Below are positions 1 through 5,444 of a stretch of DNA of 5,444 bases, one piece after another (position 1 is the first letter of the stretch; every line of letters begins with the position of its first letter). Under the pieces are notes generated by a model. The model was not told the DNA's origin and searched no databases. It worked only from the letters and a program-made list of their open reading frames with translations. This stretch comes from Algoriphagus sp. (lineage in GTDB: Bacteria > Bacteroidota > Bacteroidia > Cytophagales > Cyclobacteriaceae), in NCBI GenBank assembly GCA_023255285.1, contig JALRIY010000156.1:1-5444 (forward strand). Direction: 5' to 3'. A program made the translations under genes and the position numbers.

Positions 1-828
1 TTATCACTTCAACAGCCTAAAACAAGTTTTAAAGACGAAAAGATATTTATCATCTACCACCAAATTACAGAGCTTTACTTCAAGTTGATTCTTTCAGAAA
101 TGGAACAATTGGCTGATCAGAATCCTCTGAATGAGGATTTTTTTAAGATTAGGCTAGAACGTATCCTCATGTATTTTGATCATTTGATCAGTTCTTTTGC
201 GATGATGTGGAAGGGGATGGAGAAAGAACAGTTTCTTAAGTTTCGAATGTCTCTGCTGCCTTCCTCGGGTTTTCAAAGTGCTCAATTTCGAGAGATTGAG
301 TTGATGGCCACAGAGGTATGGCATTTGGTGACGGTAGGGAAGCGAGATCAATTTGATTCCAATTCGGATGCCAATTCTCTGTTTGAAAACCTGTACTGGC
401 AGCAGGGTGCTATTGAATTGGCCACGGGTCAAAAAACCTTGACTTTAAAAAGTTTTGAAGCCAAGTACCAAAAAGGCTTGGTAGAATTGATTGAAAATTA
501 CCGAAGCAAAAACCTTTGGAAGCGATACACCGAATTGAGTGATCCTTCCGAGGAGTTGCGCGAGTTGATGCGTCAATTTGATTTGAAAGCCAACGTGTTT
601 TGGCCTTTGGCACATTACAAATCAGCCGTTCGCTACTTGCAACGTGATCCAGTGGACATTGCAGCTACTGGAGGGACCAACTGGCAGAAGTATTTGCCTC
701 CTCGTTTTCAAAAAGTGATCTTTTTCCCTCAACTATGGAGTCAAGAGGAGCAAGCCGAATGGGGTAAGGGCTGGGTGGTCAAAGAGATTTTTGGGAAAGA
801 GATTCAAAAGGGTGAAGATTTAAAATAA
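1..828 (+). CDS. kynA: Tryptophan 2,3-dioxygenase family protein (5'-truncated by window edge)
   Basis: Heme dioxygenase expected to convert L-tryptophan to N-formylkynurenine in the cytosol, the first step of the kynurenine route. The frame is open from base 1, giving 275 visible residues. Compared with Xanthomonas TDO about 35 N-terminal residues are missing. Visible family marks, numbered from the window edge: FIIYHQ (16-21), whose Phe16 and His20 match the active-site Phe51/His55; FLKFR (78-82), with Arg82 matching the substrate-carboxylate Arg117; SGFQS (89-93); a His in LAHYKSAVRYL (His205), the expected proximal heme ligand; TGGT (223-226); then a KYLP and FFPQLW tail. Position 78 is Phe where Xanthomonas has Tyr113, as in human TDO. 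The spacing between the heme His and TGGT is about four residues longer than I recall for the classical enzyme. TTG at 85 is not the start, because it would remove the Phe/His motif. No signal peptide is expected, but the N-terminus is not visible. Family assignment is firm; exact substrate is inferred. Confidence 0.86.
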   Translation, partial: LSLQQPKTSFKDEKIFIIYHQITELYFKLILSEMEQLADQNPLNEDFFKIRLERILMYFDHLISSFAMMWKGMEKEQFLKFRMSLLPSSGFQSAQFREIELMATEVWHLVTVGKRDQFDSNSDANSLFENLYWQQGAIELATGQKTLTLKSFEAKYQKGLVELIENYRSKNLWKRYTELSDPSEELRELMRQFDLKANVFWPLAHYKSAVRYLQRDPVDIAATGGTNWQKYLPPRFQKVIFFPQLWSQEEQAEWGKGWVVKEIFGKEIQKGEDLK

Positions 829-831
829 TAA

Positions 832-978
832 ATGATTATCCGCAATCATGCCAGAAGAGCTCAGCTCGCCTATTTAAAATTGCGGACAGACCAAAGTCAA
901 CGGTCCACAGCTTACCTAATTGAACCTCAAACCTTTTTTTTCTGGTTAGTGGTGGCAAATCGGATCATCAGGAAATAA
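832..978 (+). CDS. Possible 48-residue small ORF, unrecognised
   Basis: An ATG three bases after the dioxygenase stop opens a 48-codon frame ending in TAA at 976-978. The product would be very basic (seven Arg and two Lys against one Asp and one Glu). It has an Arg-rich N-terminus (RNHARRAQ), a short hydrophobic patch FFFWLVVA at residues 35-42 that is too short for a membrane span, and the ending RIIRK. I recognise no family. In favour are the tight spacing to the upstream stop, which would allow translational coupling, and an ATG start. Against are a length that can arise by chance, the Phe run that is simply the T8 tract read in frame, and the overlap with an inverted repeat that explains the same DNA as a non-coding element. 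Confidence 0.25.
   Translation: MIIRNHARRAQLAYLKLRTDQSQRSTAYLIEPQTFFFWLVVANRIIRK
839..886. repeat. Nested inverted repeat after the dioxygenase gene
   Basis: TCCGCAAT (839-846) is perfectly repeated in inverse orientation as ATTGCGGA (879-886). The 32-nt interval contains a second small hairpin, GAGC-TCA-GCTC (857-867). It starts 11 nt after the dioxygenase stop, so it could be a 3'-end processing, stability or termination structure. No U tract follows directly; the nearest T run (934-941) is about 48 nt further on, so a classical intrinsic terminator is not supported. The role is unknown. Confidence 0.4.
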
Positions 979-1008
979 TAAATTCTTAACAATCTAAACC
1001 TAATCTTA

Positions 1009-1016
1009 TACCCTTG
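1009..1016 (+). promoter_or_regulatory. Weak candidate Bacteroidota -7 promoter element
   Basis: TACCCTTG differs by one base from the Bacteroidota -7 consensus TAnnTTTG and lies about 35 nt before the PhoD-like ATG, a plausible distance for a short 5' leader. I found no TTTG -33 element at the expected spacing, so this is only a candidate. A second near match, TAGCTTTA, sits at 1023-1030. A promoter somewhere in 829-1051 is likely because the gap separates functionally unrelated genes. Confidence 0.22.
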
Positions 1017-1051
1017 TTTTGTTAGCTTTAAGTACGTTAACAAAGCATTTA

Positions 1052-2065
1052 ATGAAGAATAATTCTCTATTCCTTTTAATTTGCTTTTTATTTTTGATCC
1101 AAGTGACTACCAGCTTGGGTCAAAATGGAAAGCTAGATCGAATTGCATTCGGCTCTTGCAATCGTCAAGATGCTTCTCAGCCCCTCTGGAAACCTATTCT
1201 CGCAGAAAAACCAGACCTATGGGTATGGATGGGGGACAATATTTATGGAGATTCTCCTGTGATGGATACACTTCGTGCAAAGTATATGCGTCAGAATGCC
1301 AATCTAGATTACCAGCTTCTTAAAGAAAGTACCCCAATCATTGGGATTTGGGATGATCACGATTATGGAATTAATGATGGTGGCAAGAACTATGCTCAGA
1401 AAAAGGCCTCTCGAGACTTAATGTTTGATTTTTTGAATGTTCCCCTAGGTGCTCCTGAACGGAAAAGGGAAGGAGGATATTCCTCTCATACTTATGGGGA
1501 AGGAGAGCATCAAGTGAAAGTGATTTTGTTAGATGGTCGCTACTTTAGAGATACGCTTATGCGAGTGGATCGCGTCTACCAAATCAATTCCACAGGACAA
1601 ATTTTGGGAGCTGACCAATGGAAATGGCTGGAAAACGAACTGAAAACAAGCACTGCTCGGGTGAACTTTATCGTATCGGGAATCCAATTTTTACCCACAG
1701 AGCATGCTTATGAAAAGTGGGCCAATTTTCCGCAAGAGCGGGAAAAGTTATTGAATCTTATTGCCAGTTCTGGTGTCCAGAATCCCATCTTACTAAGCGG
1801 AGATCGCCACATCGCCGAGATCATGAAGTTAGTGGATTCCCGGTTCCCTGAGGGGATTTATGAGGTGACCGCTAGTGGACTAACCCATACTTGGTCTGGG
1901 ATAGCAGAAGAAAAAAATAGCTTTCGGATTAGTGAACTGATCGCCAAACTTAACTATGGGTTGGCATCGTTTGATTGGAATTTGAACCAGGTTACCCTTG
2001 AAATCAAAGGAAAAGAGGGCGTGTTGTTAGCTACGCAAGTGATTCCCTTGACCACCAACCAATAA
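1052..2065 (+). CDS. Exported PhoD-like alkaline phosphatase/phosphodiesterase
   Basis: Predicted extracytoplasmic metal-dependent phosphatase or phosphodiesterase of the PhoD-like family, 337 residues. Start chosen at ATG 1052, not TTG 1019, because it puts Lys2 right before a hydrophobic core (residues 6-18) and a likely signal peptidase I site near SLG-Q (23/24). No twin arginine and no lipobox Cys. Motifs in order: FGSC (33-36), GDNIYGD (61-67), LRAKYM (74-79), WDDHDYGIND (100-109), LDGRYFRD (160-167), SGDRH (249-253) and TASGLTHTW (273-281). Cys36, and probably Tyr78, match the ferric-ion ligands of Bacillus PhoD. The protein is much shorter than Bacillus PhoD and lacks its N-terminal extension, so it is a compact subfamily and teichoic-acid diester cleavage should not be assumed. 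It ends 11 nt before the next phosphoesterase gene, suggesting co-transcription. Family confident; substrate unknown. Confidence 0.9.
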   Translation: MKNNSLFLLICFLFLIQVTTSLGQNGKLDRIAFGSCNRQDASQPLWKPILAEKPDLWVWMGDNIYGDSPVMDTLRAKYMRQNANLDYQLLKESTPIIGIWDDHDYGINDGGKNYAQKKASRDLMFDFLNVPLGAPERKREGGYSSHTYGEGEHQVKVILLDGRYFRDTLMRVDRVYQINSTGQILGADQWKWLENELKTSTARVNFIVSGIQFLPTEHAYEKWANFPQEREKLLNLIASSGVQNPILLSGDRHIAEIMKLVDSRFPEGIYEVTASGLTHTWSGIAEEKNSFRISELIAKLNYGLASFDWNLNQVTLEIKGKEGVLLATQVIPLTTNQ

Positions 2066-2076
2066 TCAGCAGTTGT

Positions 2077-3567
2077 ATGTCTACTAGAAGAAATTTCATT
2101 AAAAGCATTGGTATTTCAACCGCAGCCTACCTTACCCTAGGTGATAATGCTTTAGCGCAAGTTAATCCATCTAAAAATCCTACTCCCTCTGGAGGCTTTT
2201 TTCCTATTCGAATCAAAGGCAAGGTGTCTGCTACAGGAAAAGGTATTTCTGGGGTAGTAATTTCGGATGGACGTATGGTCGTACAAACCAATGGAGCGGG
2301 TGAATACGAACTCATTTCAGGTTCTGATCGTGAATTTGTCTTTGTGTCGCAACCCAGTGGTTTTGAGATAAAAAAGCTCCCAAATGGTTCCTCTTCAATT
2401 TTTAAGTTAATTGACAAATCCACCCTAGACCAAGTTTTAAATTTTGAACTGCAACCAACAGTTGCAGGAGATGGAAATCATCATTTCTTGTTGCTTTCGG
2501 ATACACAAATTCAGAACGAGTACGAGGCCAACCAATTATTGACTGTTTCTGTACCCGATGTCGTTAAAACCATTCAATCATTGAATGATCCCAATGCTTT
2601 TGGGATCGGCTGTGGAGATTTGGTGTACGATAAATTGGAACTTTTTAACGAATACAATCAATCCATACAATCCTATGGAATTCCATTTTTTCAAGTAATT
2701 GGGAATCATGACATGGACTTTAGGGTGCGTTCAGATGCTTGGACGGCACAAACATTTAAAGGACATTTTGGACCAACTTATTACTCTTGGAATAGAGGCG
2801 AAATTCATTATGTGGTTTTGGATGATGTATTCTATTTGGGAACAGGAACGAAATACATTGGTCTATTGCCAGAGGAGCAGTTGGCTTGGTTGGAGCAAGA
2901 CCTTGCCTTTGTAGAAAAAGGACGAACTGTGGTTATTTCCCTGCACATCCCAACCTATACAGGCGCAGTGACCCGCTATCCCAAAAACGATACATTAGGT
3001 GGCACCGTTAGCAATCGTGAACATTTATATCGGCTTTTAGAAGGTTACCAAGTGCATATACTTTCTGGACATACTCATTTCAACGACAACATGATTCAAG
3101 GAAATATCTTTGAGCATTGTCATGGTACCGTATGTGGTGCTTGGTGGTCTGGTCCAATTTGCTATGATGGTACCCCTTCAGGCTATGCAATTTATGAAGC
3201 GCGTGGGTCTGAACTACAGTGGAAATACAAGGGAACTGGCTTAACTTTAGAAGAGCAATTTAGAGTTTACTCCAAGGGATATCATCCAGATTTTCCAGAT
3301 CATTTCTCAATTAATTGCTGGAATTACGACCCAAAATGGGAGATTTCTTGGTATGAAAACGGAATAAAAGTGGGTTCGCCAAAAAAGATTATGGCACTGG
3401 ATCCTTGGAGTGTGGAACTGCATACTGGACCTAGCTTACCAGCACGCAGAACATGGGTAGAGCCCCAACTTACAGATCACCTATTTTTCTTTCAACCCAA
3501 TTCCACCGAAAACTTGGTAGTTGAAGTGATTGATCGTTTTGGAAATACATTCACGAAGCAGGTTTAA
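2077..3567 (+). CDS. Tat-type exported calcineurin-like phosphoesterase with N- and C-terminal accessory domains
   Basis: Predicted secreted or periplasmic dinuclear-metal phosphoesterase, 496 residues. The N-terminus TRRNFIK (3-9) fits the twin-arginine motif, followed by a mild hydrophobic stretch and an ALA-Q cleavage site (25-28). Residues about 43-127 resemble the beta-sandwich N-terminal domain found with these enzymes (GKVSATGKGISGVVISDG, then NGAGEYEL). The catalytic domain spans about 135-345: SDTQ (141-144), GCGDLVYD (178-185), GNHD (209-212), SLH with His290, and GHTH (331-334). The first motif is D-x-Q where the classical form is D-x-H. The C-terminal domain from about 350 has HCHGTVCGAWWSG, DGTPSGY (364-370) and NYDPKWEISWYENG (416-429), typical of the matching C-terminal accessory domain. 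No T9SS-type tail is evident. ATG 2077 is preceded by no Shine-Dalgarno sequence. It is probably the second gene of an operon with the PhoD-like gene. Substrate cannot be told from sequence; phosphomono- or diesters are the family range. Confidence 0.9.
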   Translation: MSTRRNFIKSIGISTAAYLTLGDNALAQVNPSKNPTPSGGFFPIRIKGKVSATGKGISGVVISDGRMVVQTNGAGEYELISGSDREFVFVSQPSGFEIKKLPNGSSSIFKLIDKSTLDQVLNFELQPTVAGDGNHHFLLLSDTQIQNEYEANQLLTVSVPDVVKTIQSLNDPNAFGIGCGDLVYDKLELFNEYNQSIQSYGIPFFQVIGNHDMDFRVRSDAWTAQTFKGHFGPTYYSWNRGEIHYVVLDDVFYLGTGTKYIGLLPEEQLAWLEQDLAFVEKGRTVVISLHIPTYTGAVTRYPKNDTLGGTVSNREHLYRLLEGYQVHILSGHTHFNDNMIQGNIFEHCHGTVCGAWWSGPICYDGTPSGYAIYEARGSELQWKYKGTGLTLEEQFRVYSKGYHPDFPDHFSINCWNYDPKWEISWYENGIKVGSPKKIMALDPWSVELHTGPSLPARRTWVEPQLTDHLFFFQPNSTENLVVEVIDRFGNTFTKQV

Positions 3568-3575
3568 CCTGCTTC
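3555..3575. terminator. Hairpin between convergent genes, probable bidirectional terminator
   Basis: GAAGCAGG (3555-3562) pairs perfectly with CCTGCTTC (3568-3575); adding TT/AA the symmetry extends to ten base pairs around T3565. A loop of about five bases (TTTAA) contains the TAA stop of the phosphoesterase. On the + strand a T5 tract (3582-3586) follows six bases later and overlaps the stop codon of the facing gene. On the - strand the hairpin begins 10 nt after that gene's stop and is followed by a moderately T-containing stretch. With only 17 bp between the two convergent stops, a shared terminator is the natural reading; the offset T tract makes the + strand efficiency uncertain. Confidence 0.7.
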
Positions 3576-3584
3576 CTGAACTTT

Positions 3585-5444
3585 TTACCAGGCTATGCCG
3601 TAATCGTCGCCGTAGTTACTTGCGCCACCCCAGAAGCTCCCATGCTTCCAGTCAATCCAGATGGCGGTTAGTGGACCAGAAGTTTTGTTCCAGAATTCCA
3701 TGGTATACCCTCGCTTGAGTAGATCTCGACGAACCCATTCTGGAGTGTCCTCCCGAAGAGTAATAGCTCCCGGACGAATTTCATGATTTCCAAAACTACT
3801 TTGCATCTGGTAGGAGTTAAAGTTGGGAGCTTCAACAGCTTCTTGCACATTCATGTCAAACTCAACGATATTCAAAAAGAATTGGAGTAGGTTTTGATCT
3901 TGGGAATCTCCTCCCTGTACTGCAAAGGCAAGGTAAGGTTTGCCGTCTTTCAGCGCCATGCTTGGAGTAAGCGTAACCCTCGGTCTTTTACCTGGTTCAG
4001 GTAAGTTGTAGGGATTGAGATTTTCATCTAATACAAAGCTCTGCATGCGTTGGGAGAGTCCTACGCCTGTATTTCCTGCAATTACAGCCGGTATCCAGCC
4101 TCCTGATGGGGTGACAGAAACTACCCATCCTTCAGCATCTGCGGCTTCTACCGAGGTGGTACCACTCTGAAAATCAGCTAAAAATTTGTCGTCTACCTTG
4201 CTTGAAATTTCATTTGTATGGAGTGCTGCTACTTTTTCCTTGTTTTTGTTCAACAAGTGCAGGTAGGGGTTGTTTTCCCCTTGAAATGGATATGGATTCC
4301 CCGCACCCAATTTAGGGTTGTTGATGGGGCCAATAAGCGCTGCTCGTTCCTTCGCATATTCCTTGGAAAGGAGGCCTTTCATGGGGGACTTGACAAACGC
4401 TGGATCTCCATAATAAAAATCGCGGTCAGCAAAAGCTAAACTCATTGCTTGGTAGACCGTATGAATGTAAGGTGTGGAGTTATAGCCCATGGATTTGAGG
4501 TCAAAATTTTCCAGGATATTCAGAGTCTGCAATAAAGCAGGCCCTTGGGTCCATTCCTGCATTTTGTACACGTCAATTCCTTTGTAGTTGACTTGAAGAG
4601 GCTCTTCGATTTTCACCTTCCAGTTGGCTAAATCTGCCTCGGTAAACAAGCCTCCTTGCTCTCGTGTGCCACGTACAATCTCTTTGGCAATATCGCCCTT
4701 GTAAAAGCGATCATAGGCAGCATAGATAGCCTCTTTTCTTGATTTTTTTGCTTTCAATGCGGCTCGTTCGGCTTCAACTAATTTGAGTAGCGTTTGGTAC
4801 AAATCTTCTTGAACAAAGATTTCTCCGGCCACAGGAGCTTCACGAGATTCACCCAAATGAGGGAGAAATACTTTTTTAGAATAGGGCCAATCTTTGATTT
4901 TGGCTTTGTTATTTTCGATGTTATTGGCAGTTTGTGCTTCAATAGGGTATCCTTTGGCCAAGTCCATTGCTGGCTTTAGTACTTGTTCCAAACTCAGTTT
5001 GCCAAATTCAGCGAGCATGGTGAGGATTCCCCCAGGTGTTCCAGGTGTCGTAGCGGCAAGAGGACCATATTGAGGAGGATAGTCCATACCTTCCCCCTTG
5101 TAAAATTCCACAGTGGCACCGGTAGGGGCTATACCCATCGCATTGATAGCAACTACTTTTTTGGTGTTGGGATTGTAAATTAGTGCCTGTGTTTCTCCGC
5201 CCCAAGAAAGTACGTCCCACATGGTAGAAGTGGCTGCGATCATTGCGCAAGCTGCATCCACGGCATTTCCACCTTGTTGGAATACTAGTGCTCCAGCTGT
5301 TGCTGCTAAAGGCTTACCTGTAATGGCTACCCAGTTCTTTCCATGCAAAATGGGTCGGTTATTGGGCGTAGTACCCGCTCCAAGGCCTGGCAGACCTTGG
5401 GCAAATCCTTCCCAAGAACATAGAAAGGAGAGTCGTAGTAAGAT
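3585..5444 (-). CDS. Exported gamma-glutamyltransferase-family Ntn hydrolase (5' end beyond window)
   Basis: Member of the GGT/threonine-peptidase (T3) fold family, made as a precursor that cuts itself into large and small subunits. The frame is open to the right edge, giving 619 visible residues. The first ones (LLRLSFLCSWEGFAQG) look like the end of a Sec signal peptide, so only a few codons are missing. TTG at 5348 is not the start, because 32 upstream codons are in frame and signal-like. Counting from that TTG: KPLAATAG (12-19), GGNAVDAACA (26-35), GTPGG (103-107), the autoprocessing site GTTS (396-399) with predicted nucleophile Thr397 (bases 4158-4160), PGKRP (452-456), and QGGDSQDQ (478-485). 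The small subunit would be about 191 residues. Classical gamma-glutamyl-binding residues look replaced: the Arg of the usual RExAP is Met71, the E/D pair of the NNxMDDF segment is Arg/Ser in SQRMQSF (432-438), and the SS pair is VT (458-459). Fold and autoprocessing are well supported; true gamma-glutamyl transfer or glutathione hydrolysis is doubtful. Transcribed convergently to the phosphoesterase pair, so not in their operon. Confidence 0.88.
   Translation of the reverse strand: MLLRLSFLCSWEGFAQGLPGLGAGTTPNNRPILHGKNWVAITGKPLAATAGALVFQQGGNAVDAACAMIAATSTMWDVLSWGGETQALIYNPNTKKVVAINAMGIAPTGATVEFYKGEGMDYPPQYGPLAATTPGTPGGILTMLAEFGKLSLEQVLKPAMDLAKGYPIEAQTANNIENNKAKIKDWPYSKKVFLPHLGESREAPVAGEIFVQEDLYQTLLKLVEAERAALKAKKSRKEAIYAAYDRFYKGDIAKEIVRGTREQGGLFTEADLANWKVKIEEPLQVNYKGIDVYKMQEWTQGPALLQTLNILENFDLKSMGYNSTPYIHTVYQAMSLAFADRDFYYGDPAFVKSPMKGLLSKEYAKERAALIGPINNPKLGAGNPYPFQGENNPYLHLLNKNKEKVAALHTNEISSKVDDKFLADFQSGTTSVEAADAEGWVVSVTPSGGWIPAVIAGNTGVGLSQRMQSFVLDENLNPYNLPEPGKRPRVTLTPSMALKDGKPYLAFAVQGGDSQDQNLLQFFLNIVEFDMNVQEAVEAPNFNSYQMQSSFGNHEIRPGAITLREDTPEWVRRDLLKRGYTMEFWNKTSGPLTAIWIDWKHGSFWGGASNYGDDYGIAW

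Noticed and set aside
154..613. Minus-strand open frames inside the dioxygenase gene
   Set aside because: They lie wholly opposite a conserved enzyme, have no recognisable domain, and read as low-complexity basic shadows.
85..828. TTG at 85 as the start of the dioxygenase
   Set aside because: The frame is open back to base 1 and the 28 residues before it contain the conserved FIIYHQ active-site motif, so the gene is cut by the window edge.
934..941. T8 tract as an intrinsic terminator of the dioxygenase gene
   Set aside because: No convincing GC-rich stem lies immediately upstream; the nearest inverted repeat ends about 48 nt earlier and AACC/GGTT around the tract is too weak.
1019..1051. 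TTG at 1019 as the start of the PhoD-like gene
   Set aside because: It would add 11 residues before a well-formed signal peptide that begins at the ATG at 1052.
4218..5183. Plus-strand open frames opposite the GGT-like gene
   Set aside because: Short, unrecognisable translations antisense to a conserved coding sequence; no start signals or domains.
5346..5348. TTG (minus strand) at 5348 as the start of the GGT-like gene
   Set aside because: The 32 upstream codons are open and encode the end of a signal peptide and the mature N-terminus; the first in-frame ATG (about 5243) would delete the conserved GGNAVDAA segment.
5410..5430. Lipoprotein lipobox around the Cys in LSFLCSW of the GGT-like protein
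   Set aside because: Leu directly before Cys does not fit the small-residue requirement; a signal peptidase I site near FAQ-G is more likely.
1..5444. Mobile element, CRISPR array, tRNA, phage or defence system
   Set aside because: No transposase, integrase, direct repeat array, tRNA-like cloverleaf or defence-related domain is visible; all large frames are accounted for by metabolic or exported enzymes.

Overview
The window looks like an ordinary chromosomal segment of a Bacteroidota bacterium, most likely of the Cytophagales/Cyclobacteriaceae type. This is an inference from AT-leaning codon use, no Shine-Dalgarno-like sequence before the internal starts, and the style of the encoded families; no marker gene is present to fix the genus. 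There is no sign of a mobile element, CRISPR array, tRNA or rRNA.

Layout, left to right. (1) Bases 1-828 (+) hold the 3' part of a tryptophan 2,3-dioxygenase-family gene cut by the left edge; it is a cytosolic heme enzyme opening tryptophan degradation. (2) Bases 829-1051 are a 223-bp gap. It contains a nested inverted repeat just after the dioxygenase stop, an unrecognised 48-codon open frame over the same bases, a T8 tract, and a weak match to the Bacteroidota -7 promoter element. (3) Bases 1052-2065 (+) encode a short, Sec-exported PhoD-like phosphatase/phosphodiesterase. (4) Bases 2077-3567 (+), only 11 nt downstream, encode a Tat-type exported calcineurin-like phosphoesterase with N- and C-terminal accessory domains. 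These two probably form one transcription unit. (5) Bases 3555-3575 are a strong hairpin between convergent genes, probably a shared bidirectional terminator. (6) Bases 3585-5444 (-) encode an exported gamma-glutamyltransferase-family Ntn hydrolase whose 5' end lies beyond the right edge.

Functionally, three of the four recognisable genes encode exported hydrolases. The two phosphoesterases could act together on extracytoplasmic phosphate esters or diesters. The convergent Ntn hydrolase is transcribed separately. It keeps the autoprocessing threonine but appears to have lost the residues that clamp the gamma-glutamyl group in classical GGT, so its substrate is open. I do not see a new multi-gene system here; the GGT-like enzyme and the paired phosphoesterases are the parts most worth follow-up.
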